A DNA stretch of 64,000 bases from Calothrix parasitica NIES-267 (GCF_002368095.1 NZ_AP018227.1:124001-188000); one strand, 5' to 3'; positions 18,500-26,905 are shown, counted from the first letter of the stretch. The notes: a model not told the origin generated them from the sequence alone. Made by a program: numbers and translations.

Positions 18500-18704
18500 G
18501 TATAAAATGATAATTGAATGGTCAGAGGAAGATAATTGTTTTTTGGTTGGTTTTCCTGACTTCCCCGGACAAAAATGGCGAACTCATGGCGAAACTTACG
18601 AAGAAGCAGTTGATAATGGAACCGAAGCTTTAGAATCTTTAGTAATTGCTTATCAAGCAACAGGTGAAACTCTCCCAGAACCAACTATTAATAAAGCTGC
18701 TTAG
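18489..18704 (+). CDS. hicB: HicB-type antitoxin, now without its toxin
   Basis: A 71-residue protein with the HicB partial RNase-H-like fold: KYKMIIEWSEEDNCFLVGFPDFPG, then GETYEEAVDNGTEALESLV and the final GETLPEP, typical of the short HicB family. Such antitoxins bind and mask HicA. Because only the tail of hicA survives directly upstream, this copy is an orphan that may still be made. No DNA-binding domain follows the core, so self-repression is doubtful. Confidence 0.85.
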   Translation: MKLKYKMIIEWSEEDNCFLVGFPDFPGQKWRTHGETYEEAVDNGTEALESLVIAYQATGETLPEPTINKAA

Positions 18705-19008
18705 AAACTAAGGTGGGTTACGAATACGGTAATAACACACCCTACAGCTAATTTAAGTAAATAATAATACTGCTTAATTTTAAACACTTATGACTAAAGT
18801 AATAAAATAGATTACGTGGTGTAATATCCGTACAATATCTAAACATTTTCTTCTAAAATATAAACATAGGTCAAAGAAAATTAATTTCAATAACCTTGTA
18901 TCTTGTATTAGTTCCTAATCTCAGTTTTGTATTCCGATTTAGTCAGATAGCTAGAATGCAAGATATTAAAAACGAATTCCCAACAACTTATCAATAAAAG
19001 GTGTAGAA
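18705..19008. other. Intergenic spacer
   Basis: About 300 AT-rich bases between hicB and the glycine-zipper protein. The motif GTAATAACACACCCTACAG resembles the dispersed CACACCCTA repeat end. An AAAAGGTG Shine-Dalgarno-like run lies just before 19009. Nothing else is recognisable. Confidence 0.3.
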
Positions 19009-19398
19009 ATGAATAAATTTATCAAACGCGGATTCTTACCCAGTTTATTAGCAACAGGTATTTTCAGCGCAACTTTAATACCAGCACAACCAGCTAAAGC
19101 TGACGATTTATTAGAAGATGCAGCAATCGGTGCTGCTGCTGGTGCTATTACCGGAATTATTACCAATAACGATTCCGTTCTTACTAATGCTGTTAACGGT
19201 GCTGCTGCTGGTGCTGCTGTCAATGCTGCTAATAGCGGTAGAAGAAACAAAAAAGACCGTAACCTAATTCAAGATTTGGGAGCAGGTGCAGCTGGTGGTA
19301 CTGTAGCAGGTGAAGTTACAAACCGCGATAACACTGTTAGTAATACCATTAATGGTGCTGCTGCTGGTGCTGCTATTCATATATTTAAAGGAAAGTAA
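19009..19398 (+). CDS. Secreted glycine-zipper protein
   Basis: A 129-residue protein with a signal peptide ending near AKA (about residue 31). The mature part is two repeats of a small-residue glycine-zipper: AAIGAAAGAITGIITNNDS / AVNGAAAGAAVNAANSG and LGAGAAGGTVAGEVTNRDN / TINGAAAGAAIHIF. The DNA repeats GGTGCTGCTGCTGGTGCTGCT. Glycine-zipper proteins insert into or associate with membranes as oligomers, and many have an envelope or stress role. No partner gene is evident, and the function is unknown. Confidence 0.8.
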   Translation: MNKFIKRGFLPSLLATGIFSATLIPAQPAKADDLLEDAAIGAAAGAITGIITNNDSVLTNAVNGAAAGAAVNAANSGRRNKKDRNLIQDLGAGAAGGTVAGEVTNRDNTVSNTINGAAAGAAIHIFKGK

Positions 19399-19437
19399 AT
19401 CAGTGAGCAGTGAACAGTGAACAGTGAACAGTGAATA
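19399..19437. repeat. Heptanucleotide tandem repeat (CAGTGAA)
   Basis: Five CAGTGAR heptamers follow the stop codon of the glycine-zipper gene. A reverse-oriented set (ACTGCTCACTGATGACTG and similar) lies at 19540-19575, so the two could form a long hairpin. It is the same family as 1428-1533. Confidence 0.7.
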
Positions 19438-19703
19438 ATAAGTATTTATGAAGGCTAGCTATATAGTTTGTTAGTCACTACAAGTTATTCAATCTTAATT
19501 TTATGTCCTTTCGGGACATGCCCCGCTAAAATTGGTAACTGCTCACTGATGACTGTTTCACTGTTCACTGATAACTGATTTGTTTGCTTTAACTACAGCT
19601 TATCCTTTTACGAAACTTCGCTTAACCTAAGAAGCTGGATAAATCAGGTATTCTACTGAATAAGGCGAATCATTTGTTACAGTAAGCGCTTACCTGAGTA
19701 AAA

Positions 19704-20357
19704 ATGACCAGACTATTTGATATCTTCTTAGCAGGGGGTTTTATGATGTTTCCCCTGCTAGTCTTGTCTGTTATAACCTCGGCTTACGCGATGCAGCGCG
19801 TTTGGTTTTGGTTTAAGTTAGTAGTTCAGGAAAGACAGGTAGTTCAAGATGTGCTAACGGTAGCACAGTACGATTGGGAAAGAGCAGAGGAAATCGCTAC
19901 TGCTGCGGAAGATTTGGCGATTGGACGTTTTATTTCTGCACCGTTAAAATTAAATAATCCAACTCCAGAGAATTTTCACTTAGCGGTACAAACAGCAGCT
20001 GATAAAGAATTAGTTGATATCGGGGGAAGTAATAAGCTGTTGGAAAGCGTAATTATTATTGCGCCTTTACTTGGTATTTTAGGTACTGCTGGTGGTTTAA
20101 TTTCGGCTTTTTTCACTTTGAGAAATGGTGCAGCGGAAAATGTTGGTGGTAGTGGAGCAGCTACTTTAATTCTGCAAGCATTAATTAGCAGTGCAGCAGG
20201 AATAGCAATAGCAATTTTGGCTTATGCTTGTTTTCAGCTTTTTGTATTATTACGCGTGCGTCGCGTTGACTATTTTTCCACAGTAGGTAATCAATTAGAA
20301 TTGATTTATTTACATCTTTGGAATCATTCAGTTCAAGATGCTACGAGTAGTTCGTAA
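19704..20357 (+). CDS. MotA/TolQ/ExbB-family proton channel
   Basis: A 217-residue inner membrane protein with three transmembrane helices, at about 8-28, 115-140 and 155-180. The conserved core is LLESVIIIAPLLGILGTAGGLISAF and ILQALISSAAGIAIAILAY, matching the ExbB/TolQ proton channel that powers TonB or TolA. The next gene on the other side of a repeat-rich spacer encodes a TonB-like protein with an anchor helix, so the two may form an energy-transducing system. No ExbD/TolR gene lies beside it in this window, which is unusual. Confidence 0.85.
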   Translation: MTRLFDIFLAGGFMMFPLLVLSVITSAYAMQRVWFWFKLVVQERQVVQDVLTVAQYDWERAEEIATAAEDLAIGRFISAPLKLNNPTPENFHLAVQTAADKELVDIGGSNKLLESVIIIAPLLGILGTAGGLISAFFTLRNGAAENVGGSGAATLILQALISSAAGIAIAILAYACFQLFVLLRVRRVDYFSTVGNQLELIYLHLWNHSVQDATSSS

Positions 20358-20427
20358 TTTATAAGTCGTAATTCTTAGTTAAGAGATTTTCTTAATTATG
20401 GGTTGCGATTTTTTTATTTGTAGGGAA

Positions 20428-20533
20428 TATAGCAGTTTTCAATTAGATAGAATACACCCCTCTCCAAGATATCGGAGAGGGGCTGGGGGTGAGGTCTATC
20501 AAAGTGTATTGCATTCAACCGAAAATCGCTATA
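20428..20533. mobile_element. MITE-like element (TATAGC ends)
   Basis: TATAGCAGTTTTCAATTAGA on the left pairs with TATAGCGATTTTCGGTTGAA read from the right end, an imperfect inverted repeat of about 29 bp. The centre is the CCCCTCTCC...GGAGAGGGG palindrome. At 106 bp it has no ORF. The left end falls within AATATAGC, and a TA duplication is possible. Confidence 0.65.
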
Positions 20534-21059
20534 ATAAAAACGAATCTTTTGTATTGTGTAATTAATAAATAAATCAATGAATTACAGTTTTTTTATGTTT
20601 AGGTGCGTTAGACTGAAGTCTTAATACACCTTACAAATACTACTAGTAATTGATTTTTCCAATATTCAAACTGGATTCCGATAAATAATGCTTTCAAAAG
20701 GTACTCGGTTTATGTAGGCTTTTTAATAATGGGGCTTTTGAGTCCTATTCATCTCAAATATTGCACCAGTGTCATAAACCCGGTTTCTCGTTGCTTAAAC
20801 AACCACATAATAATGCTTTCACGAATAGAAACCGGGTTTATTTGCTCTTCTTGAGAATGGTGCAAGATATAAGATTCATAGGACTTATGCTATTAGACTG
20901 GGACTTGCAGTCCCAGACGGGTTAAAGCTTAGACGAGAACTTCATGCTACAGTAATTCTATATGAATTTCAAAAAATATATTCCATAAAAAAATCGTAAT
21001 CCATAATCAAAGTTACGAATTACGTTAGTTAAGTATATTTTTCCGATGCACATTAGAAA
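20534..21059. other. Intergenic spacer between ExbB-like and TonB-like genes
   Basis: This spacer of about 525 bases, between two convergently oriented genes, holds the inverted repeat at 20775-20840 and otherwise AT-rich sequence with no open frame worth calling. A strong terminator was not found for either gene. Confidence 0.35.
20775..20840. repeat. Inverted repeat (TAAACCCGGTTTCT)
   Basis: TAAACCCGGTTTCT at 20775-20788 and AGAAACCGGGTTTA at 20827-20840 are perfect 14-base inverted arms. Each arm is itself palindromic at ACCCGGGT-like cores. The same ACCCGGTT motif forms terminators at 28315 and 55945. It may serve as a terminator-like hairpin but lacks a T run. Confidence 0.6.
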
Positions 21060-22994
21060 TTAAGATTTAGGAAGATTTTTCAAGGCAAGAATAATAGCTC
21101 CTTTACCTTCTTTTGTTGGTACAAAAGAAATATATTTGGAAAATTCACCTTTCTTGACTTCGTACAATATTCCGGAAGCTTCTTCGTTGATTTGAGATGT
21201 TTCAAAACCTTCTGATTCTAACTTACTTTTTACGAGTAAAGCTAATTCATCAGGAGTTTTGTTTGTGTCTTTACCGAAGATTATTTCAACTTTGGAAGTT
21301 GGAGCAAAATCCTTTTCTTCCGTCCAACCAAGTTGAGCATAAAGACTTTGGAATGTTGATAATAATGCTTGTTCTTCAGTTTTAGGCTTTGCTTCCTGCT
21401 TTTGATTGCTTAATCTGTAGCAGTCAACTCGCTGGGAAGATAACAGAATCATCGTACCCTGCTCTTTAACTGCAAAAAGCTGTAAGTATTGGGTGAGATT
21501 TCCTTTAGAAATTTGGTAAACCTTTGTATCAGGTTTATCGGAAAGTTTTTCTACTTGGAAATCTGTATCTGCTAACTTTTTATCGAAATAAGCTTGAACG
21601 TCATTCAAAGAATCAGATGTACGTCGAGTACGTCTATCTATTCTTGCGATTTGTGTCCCACAAACATAAGGTTTTACACCTGTATACTTGGGAAAATCAG
21701 CAAATGGATCTACGGGACGTTGTTGAGGTTGATTTTCTGAGTTCGATTCTGTTTCTTTTTCTTTTTCAGTAGAATCACCTTCATCTAAAGGTTCTTCTCC
21801 TGCTCCAGTATCAGATGTAGAATCACCTTCATCCAAAGGTTCTTCTCCTGCTCCAGTATCAGATGTAGAATCACCTTCATCCAAAGGTTCTTCTCCTGCT
21901 CCAGTATCAGATGTAGAATCACCTTCATCCAAAGGTTCTTCTCCTGCTCCAGCATCAGATGCAGAATCACCTTCATCCAAAGGTTCTTCTCCTGCTCCAG
22001 CATCAGATGCAGAATCACCTTCATCCAAAGGTTCTTCCCCTGCTCCAGCATCTAGAGTAGAATCACCTTCATCCAAAGGTTCTTCTCCTGCTCCAGCACC
22101 GATAGAAGCTAAGTCACCTAAAGTTTCTTCTCCTGCTCCTTCAGAAATTAGAGTATCTTCTCCTCCTTCAGAAATTGGAGTATCTTCACCGAAAGAATCT
22201 TCTCCTCCTTCAGAAACGGAAGAATCTTCTTCGATACCGGAACTGTCTTCAGTACCTAAAGCGCTAAGGGGAATTGAACCGTCTCCAGGAACTTCTAATG
22301 CTTTACCTTTTGGTAAGGAATCGTCATCGCACAATTCTTTGTTTGAAGCAGAGGTTTCATTCTCCTCTTCTCCAATTTCTTCACCTAAAGAATCTTCTCC
22401 TGTTCCTTCAGAAAGTGAAGCATCTTCACCTAAAGAATCTTCTCCTGTTCCTTCAGAAAGTGAAGCATCTTCACCTAAAGAATCTTCTCCTGTTCCTTCA
22501 GAAAGTGAAGCATCTTCACCTAGAGAATCTTCTCCTGCTCCTTCAGAAATTGGAGTATCTTCACCTAAAGAATCTTCTCCTGCTCCTTCAGAAAGTGAAG
22601 TATTTTCACCTAAAGAATCTTCTCCTGTTCCTTCAGAAATTGAAGCATCTTCACCTAGAGAATCTTCTCCTGCTCCTTCAGAAAGTGAAGCATCTTCACC
22701 TAGAGAATCTTCTCCTGCTCCTTCAGAAAGTGAAGCATCTCCACCTAAAGAATCTTCTCCTGCTCCTTCAGAAAGTGAAGCATCTTCATCATCACAAACA
22801 TCTTTTTCCTTTGACACTTCTGTTGTGTCTTCATCAGGTGAATTAGAGCCTTTTGCTAATTCTTTATTACTAGAGTTAGAAGGTACGGGTACTGCAAGTA
22901 ACAAACTATGTAATGCTGCTGAAGCAAACAGCATTGATGGTGAAATTTGCCGTAATGGAACCAGCAAATTATTTAAGAGAAATGACTTAATCAT
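21060..22994 (-). CDS. TonB-like membrane-anchored protein with acidic tandem-repeat spacer
   Basis: With the start at 22994, the protein is 644 residues. The N-terminus MIKSFLLNNLLVPLRQISPS is followed by a single hydrophobic anchor (MLFASAALHSLLLAVPVPS), as in cyanobacterial TonB-like proteins. The long spacer is strongly acidic and holds two tandem arrays: nine 15-residue units of EDASLSEGAGEDSLG and about seven 16-residue units of AGAGEEPLDEGDSTSD. They are separated by a non-repeat segment. The C-terminal part (about 450-644) has two similar halves, each with an RxxxxxxxDxQxYFxKKL- or PDELALLVKSKLE-like helix followed by a beta strand motif (YQISKGNLTQYLQLF, YEVKKGEFSKYISFV). They look like a duplicated small alpha/beta domain. 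An upstream in-frame ATG at 23042 adds 16 residues, but the anchor favours 22994. The partner is possibly the ExbB-like channel at 19704. Confidence 0.7.
   Translation of the reverse strand: MIKSFLLNNLLVPLRQISPSMLFASAALHSLLLAVPVPSNSSNKELAKGSNSPDEDTTEVSKEKDVCDDEDASLSEGAGEDSLGGDASLSEGAGEDSLGEDASLSEGAGEDSLGEDASISEGTGEDSLGENTSLSEGAGEDSLGEDTPISEGAGEDSLGEDASLSEGTGEDSLGEDASLSEGTGEDSLGEDASLSEGTGEDSLGEEIGEEENETSASNKELCDDDSLPKGKALEVPGDGSIPLSALGTEDSSGIEEDSSVSEGGEDSFGEDTPISEGGEDTLISEGAGEETLGDLASIGAGAGEEPLDEGDSTLDAGAGEEPLDEGDSASDAGAGEEPLDEGDSASDAGAGEEPLDEGDSTSDTGAGEEPLDEGDSTSDTGAGEEPLDEGDSTSDTGAGEEPLDEGDSTEKEKETESNSENQPQQRPVDPFADFPKYTGVKPYVCGTQIARIDRRTRRTSDSLNDVQAYFDKKLADTDFQVEKLSDKPDTKVYQISKGNLTQYLQLFAVKEQGTMILLSSQRVDCYRLSNQKQEAKPKTEEQALLSTFQSLYAQLGWTEEKDFAPTSKVEIIFGKDTNKTPDELALLVKSKLESEGFETSQINEEASGILYEVKKGEFSKYISFVPTKEGKGAIILALKNLPKS
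21770..22105. repeat. 48-bp coding tandem repeat (about 7 units)
   Basis: This is the DNA encoding the second acidic array of the TonB-like protein. Units differ by only a few bases (codons for Thr/Ala and Ser/Leu), so the array has expanded or homogenised recently. It is not a CRISPR: there are no spacers and it is in frame throughout. Confidence 0.85.
22383..22787. repeat. 45-bp coding tandem repeat (9 units)
   Basis: Nine nearly identical 45-bp units encode EDASLSEGAGEDSLG and variants (Gly for Glu at position 1, Thr for Ala at 9, Pro for Ser at 4). An antisense open frame that looks Ser/Pro-rich runs the other way, but it is only a shadow of the repeat. Confidence 0.88.
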
Positions 22995-23339
22995 GTATTT
23001 TGCTCTGGAAATCTGGATTGCACAACGGCAAGAAATACTCAATAAAAGACAGATGCACAGAGCGAAACCAGAGAATTATGATGATGTATAAAGCATGAAT
23101 TATCAAGCGTAAATTTCATACTTTATATTATCTTTGTGCAAAATTAAAGCATCATGTATATCAACCATAGCATTGATATTTTTATTCTTGTTTTTCTATC
23201 CTACAAACTATCTAATTCATCAAAGATAAATGCGCTACATTTTTCATAAAAAACATTTTAAAATTAATCTAAAAAAATAATAATTGCTATTACTTAGAAA
23301 ACAAAATTTAAACGAATTTTAAAGTTATATTGCCGCCTC

Positions 23340-23369
23340 CTTTAACGGCTCTTAACCGGTAAAAGGTTA
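23340..23369 (+). promoter_or_regulatory. Candidate Pho box upstream of pstS
   Basis: CTTTAACG at 23340-23347 and CTTAACCG at 23351-23358 are direct repeats at 11-bp spacing, resembling the PhoB/SphR Pho-box unit CTTAACCT with 3-bp gaps. AAAGGTTA at 23362-23369 is a reverse-oriented half. The location, about 60-85 bp before pstS, fits induction by phosphate starvation. Binding is inferred. Confidence 0.45.
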
Positions 23370-23424
23370 GGGTATTTCTGGTAGGCATCTCACGTAGAAC
23401 TCTATCCCCACAAATCGAGACACT

Positions 23425-24465
23425 ATGAATTTTAAAGCTACCGCATTGAATCGCATCGTAACTTCTTCCGTTGCTGCTGTTGCTGTTGTATTGAGTCCTG
23501 TTTTCGCAGCAGTTGCTCAAGCTGAAACTCTAGTTGGTGCAGGTGCTAGTTTCCCTGCTCCTTTGTACCAGAGATATGCTCGCGAAGTTCGCAAGACACA
23601 CAAGAACTTACAAGTAAACTACACTGCTTGTGGTTCTAGCTGTGGTATCCGTAACTTCGTTAAAGGTACCGTTGATTTCGGTGGTAGCGATGCAGCAATG
23701 AAAGATTCTGACATCGCTAAAGTAAAGCGTGGCACAATCTTAGTTCCCACTGCTGGTGGTGCTGTTTCCGTTGTTTATAACCTGCCTGGTGTTAACAACC
23801 TTAAGTTGTCCCGCAAAGTTCTACCTTTAATTTTCGCTGGTAGAATCACCAAGTGGAACGACGCAAGAATCAAAAAGGATAACCCTGGTGTTAAACTACC
23901 TAACCGCAGAATTACACCTGTTGTTCGTGCAGATGGTTCTGGTACAACCTTCATCTTCACCAACCACCTCAGCACTATCTCTGGCTACTTCAAGGGAAGA
24001 GTTGGTACTTCCAAGAAGCCAAGATGGCCTGTCAGAGGAGCTAGAAAGGGTAAAGGTAACTCTGGTGTAGCTGCTTTGGTTAAGCGTACTCGTGGTGGTA
24101 TCGGTTACGTTAACTACTCTTACGCTCGTTTGAACAGAATTAAGTCTGCAAAAGTTCAAAACAGAAGCGGACAGTTTGTTGCTCCTTCTTTGAGAGCTGC
24201 TAACGTTGGTTTGTCTAGCGTTAAGTTTCCTGCGAACTATCGTGTATTCGTTGGAGATTCTTCTAAGGGTTATCCCATCGTTGGTTTGACCTGGATGATG
24301 ATTAACAAGAGATATTCTTCTCCTGCTAAGGCTGCTGCTGTTAAAAAGTGGATCAACTGGGTAATGACCAAGGGTCAAAGCTTCAACGGTAAGTTGCTTT
24401 ACACCAGCATTCCTACCAGCGTTAGAAGACGTGTAATCAACCAAGTTAACAGCCAAGTTAAGTAA
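23425..24465 (+). CDS. pstS: Phosphate ABC transporter, periplasmic phosphate-binding protein
   Basis: A 346-residue periplasmic binding protein that captures phosphate for the PstCAB importer. A signal peptide runs to about AQA (residue 33). The mature chain begins ETLVGAGASFPAPLYQRY. It contains the conserved VDFGGSDAAM and PVVRADGSGTTF phosphate-ligand segments and ends with KKWINWVMTKGQSF. A Pho-box-like sequence lies upstream and a strong terminator downstream, so pstS can be expressed separately from pstC. An unusually high Arg/Lys content in the C-terminal half is visible. A cysteine pair, CGSSCG, lies at about 72-77. Confidence 0.95.
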   Translation: MNFKATALNRIVTSSVAAVAVVLSPVFAAVAQAETLVGAGASFPAPLYQRYAREVRKTHKNLQVNYTACGSSCGIRNFVKGTVDFGGSDAAMKDSDIAKVKRGTILVPTAGGAVSVVYNLPGVNNLKLSRKVLPLIFAGRITKWNDARIKKDNPGVKLPNRRITPVVRADGSGTTFIFTNHLSTISGYFKGRVGTSKKPRWPVRGARKGKGNSGVAALVKRTRGGIGYVNYSYARLNRIKSAKVQNRSGQFVAPSLRAANVGLSSVKFPANYRVFVGDSSKGYPIVGLTWMMINKRYSSPAKAAAVKKWINWVMTKGQSFNGKLLYTSIPTSVRRRVINQVNSQVK

Positions 24466-24560
24466 TTAACTTCTGTATTTCTATCTGCATTCTAGACAGA
24501 TTAGCAAAAAGCAACATTGTTGTCTGTCTAACACGCTTACAGTGGTTAATTGAATGAAGA

Positions 24561-24590
24561 AAGGGTGGGCTAATACCCACCCTTATCTTT
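24561..24590 (+). terminator. Hairpin terminator after pstS
   Basis: AAGGGTGGG and CCCACCCTT form a nine-pair stem with a six-base loop (CTAATA), then TATCTTT. It lies about 95 bp past the pstS stop, so it may attenuate readthrough into pstC, giving excess PstS as seen in other bacteria. The T run is interrupted. Confidence 0.65.
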
Positions 24591-24966
24591 AGGTGTGTAT
24601 AGCGGACTTGACCGGAATGTGAGTCTCAGTGGACTATTAGAGATGTCCCATCAGGATGTGTGTTTCAGGTGCAATCTTGAAATAGCATCATCCAAAATCT
24701 AAAATCCGTCTTAGAAAGTTTGGGAAGAGAAGTTGGAGGGAAGATACTCTTACCCCAAACTGAGCCGCACCTCCGGTGAACGGTGAACGGGGACGGAGAC
24801 CGACACTCCAACGTCAGTTCCTCTACTTGGGGAACCCACCCCTGTGGGTCGTCATCCCTCCGTTGAGGGGAGTGGTGTTGCGAGCCGTTAGCCTTACCCG
24901 AAGGGGGAGACCTCAAGACCGGACTGACTCAACTTTCTGCAAAATCCAAAATCGAGATCACTGGTA
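24591..24966. other. GC-rich repeat-containing spacer between pstS and pstC
   Basis: This spacer is markedly richer in G and C than its surroundings. It holds AAAGTTTGGGAAGAGAAG, GGACGGAGACCGACACTCC and several small palindromes (CCCACCCCTGTGGG, CCCTCCGTTGAGGGG). The GACGGAGACCGACAC sequence also occurs, inverted, in the hairpin at 45203-45244, so it is a dispersed family. The 83-codon minus-strand frame through it has no coding character. Confidence 0.5.
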
Positions 24967-25947
24967 ATGGCTAATTCATCGATTCAACCGAATTCTGTAG
25001 TGGATGACAAACATGATATTTTTGCTCAAGACGCAAAAAATCTGTGGCTGGAGCAAGGGTTTCAGTGGTTGGTAAGAACTTTTGCCATATTTGTAGTGTT
25101 TATGTTCCTGTGGATGATTTATATCATTTTTCAGGAAGCACAACCTGCTGTTGCAAAGTTTGGACTCGGATTTATATGGAGCCAAGAATGGGATACTGTT
25201 GAAGGGGTTTATGGTGCGTTACCCTACATTTACGGTACTCTTGTCAGCAGCTTTTTAGCGATTTTAATTGCTATCCCTGTTGGATTGGCAATTGCTCTTG
25301 TCACTAGTGAAGATTTTCTACCTTCTTTCGTCCGTACTCCTGTAGCCTTTATTGTCGAGTTAATCGCCGCAATCCCCAGTGTAATTATTGGATTATGGGG
25401 TGTTTTTGTTCTGATTCCGATTATCGTACCTCTGCAAACCTGGTTATCGGAAAACTTCAATTGGTTACCCTTTTTCAATACCGAATTACCCAGCGGTGAC
25501 AATTTATTAACTGCTGGAATTATTCTAGCTATCATGATTTTGCCAACAATGGCAGCAATTAGCCGGGATGTATTAATGGTAGTACCGCAGCATTATCGCA
25601 GTGGTTCTATGGCTTTAGGTGCTACTCGTTGGGAAACTATCGTTAAAGTATTGTTACCTAGTGGATTTTCTGGTATTGTCGGTGCGACTATGCTGGCTTT
25701 GGGACGCGCTTTAGGCGAAACAATGGCTGTAACGATGGTAATTGGTAACTCTGAATTCATCAGCGCTTCATTGCTTGATGCTAGTTATACAATTCCGGCT
25801 GTATTAGCTAATGAATTTGCTGAAGCTGAAAATAGACTGCACGTTGGAGCTTTAACTTATTTAGGTTTGGTTTTGTTCGTTGTGACTCTAGCAGTCAATA
25901 TCGGTGCTGTGGTATTAGTGCAATGGCTGAATAGAAAGAATAAGTAG
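24967..25947 (+). CDS. pstC: Phosphate ABC transporter permease PstC
   Basis: A 326-residue inner membrane permease, one of two that form the phosphate channel with PstA. It has six predicted transmembrane helices and the EAA-like loop SRDVLMVVPQHYRSGSMALGATRWETI that docks with PstB. The segment IAAIPSVIIGLWGVFVLIPI is characteristic of PstC. The long N-terminal cytosolic region and the PstC-specific loop with NWLPFF are present. pstA follows after about 80 bp. Confidence 0.95.
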   Translation: MANSSIQPNSVVDDKHDIFAQDAKNLWLEQGFQWLVRTFAIFVVFMFLWMIYIIFQEAQPAVAKFGLGFIWSQEWDTVEGVYGALPYIYGTLVSSFLAILIAIPVGLAIALVTSEDFLPSFVRTPVAFIVELIAAIPSVIIGLWGVFVLIPIIVPLQTWLSENFNWLPFFNTELPSGDNLLTAGIILAIMILPTMAAISRDVLMVVPQHYRSGSMALGATRWETIVKVLLPSGFSGIVGATMLALGRALGETMAVTMVIGNSEFISASLLDASYTIPAVLANEFAEAENRLHVGALTYLGLVLFVVTLAVNIGAVVLVQWLNRKNK

Positions 25948-26026
25948 TTTGTCTAACCGAAATTCCTAAAAGTTAGCAGTAATTTTGCTTGAATAATTCG
26001 CAAATGTCTTGAATAGGTCAAGAGAA

Positions 26027-26905
26027 ATGAGTGCTAGAAAACGTCCGGAGATTGATTTGTCCGTAGCCAGAGAAGTATGTAGTCCTCTTTCACCAGAAAG
26101 ATTTGTATTCCAATACGGAATGACAGCGATTGCTTTCTTTCTCACATTTTTGGCGCTGTTACCTTTGTTCTCGCTAGTATGGGAGATTCTCGGACGGGGA
26201 CTGTCCAATCTCAAACCAGAAATGTTTGTCAATCAGGTAATTGATTTTGGTTTTGCCAATGCGATTTTTGGTACTCTCAAAATGGTTACGATTGGCTCTT
26301 TGTTTAGTATTCCTGTCGGGGTAATGACGGGGATATTTCTATCAGAATTTGGCAAGGGTTCTAAGGTCGCTCCTATTGTGCGCTTTGTCACGACTATTCT
26401 GGCTGGGGTACCTTCAATTGTTGTCGGTGTATTCGCTTACGGTGTTTTCATCGCGACGACCAAGCAATTTAGTGCTGTTGCTGGTGGTTTTGCTTTGGGT
26501 GTAATTATGCTTCCGGTTATTGCTTTGACAACCGAGGAAGTATTAAAACTTGTCCCCAATTCTCTACGTTTAGCATCCGCAGCATTGGGTGGAAATCGAT
26601 TCCAAACTACTTTTCGTGTCGTACTAGCAGCTGGATTACCCGGAATTACTACCGCAACATTATTAGCAATAGCTCGTGCTAGTGGTGAAACAGCACCGCT
26701 CATTTTCACAGCTTTGTTCAGTAATTTTTGGGCTAAAGGGTTGTTTGAAGAAACAGCTTCGTTACCTATATTGATTTATCGTTTCTATCAAGACGATAGA
26801 CCTGAAATATTTCAGTTAGTCTGGACAGCTTCGATTGTGTTAGTAGGTTTAATCGTTTTGTTAAATCTTCTATCTCGCATAATTACCAGCAAAAAACTTA
26901 AATAA
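26027..26905 (+). CDS. pstA: Phosphate ABC transporter permease PstA
   Basis: A 292-residue permease that pairs with PstC. Six membrane helices, the family segment LAGVPSIVVGVFAYGVF, and the EAA loop TTEEVLKLVPNSLRLASAALG are visible, with ARASGETAPLIFTALF near the end. The ATG at 26027 follows AGAGAA; a TTG six codons earlier is possible but unlikely. It lies between pstC and pstB. Confidence 0.94.
   Translation: MSARKRPEIDLSVAREVCSPLSPERFVFQYGMTAIAFFLTFLALLPLFSLVWEILGRGLSNLKPEMFVNQVIDFGFANAIFGTLKMVTIGSLFSIPVGVMTGIFLSEFGKGSKVAPIVRFVTTILAGVPSIVVGVFAYGVFIATTKQFSAVAGGFALGVIMLPVIALTTEEVLKLVPNSLRLASAALGGNRFQTTFRVVLAAGLPGITTATLLAIARASGETAPLIFTALFSNFWAKGLFEETASLPILIYRFYQDDRPEIFQLVWTASIVLVGLIVLLNLLSRIITSKKLK

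Noticed and set aside
21770-22787. Possible CRISPR-like arrays on the basis of regular repeats
   Set aside because: Units of 45 and 48 bp have no unique spacers and are in frame with a long protein-coding gene, so they are coding tandem repeats.
22339-23091. Ser/Pro-rich 250-residue open frame on the plus strand, opposite the TonB-like gene
   Set aside because: It exists only because the acidic repeat of the minus-strand gene reads open in reverse. Its composition (SPKESSPVPSESEAS) is the mirror of the repeat codons, and it has no separate start signal or homology.
24665-24967. Short frames on both strands in the pstS-pstC spacer
   Set aside because: They have no Shine-Dalgarno, odd composition and overlap palindromes; the spacer is better explained as repeat DNA.
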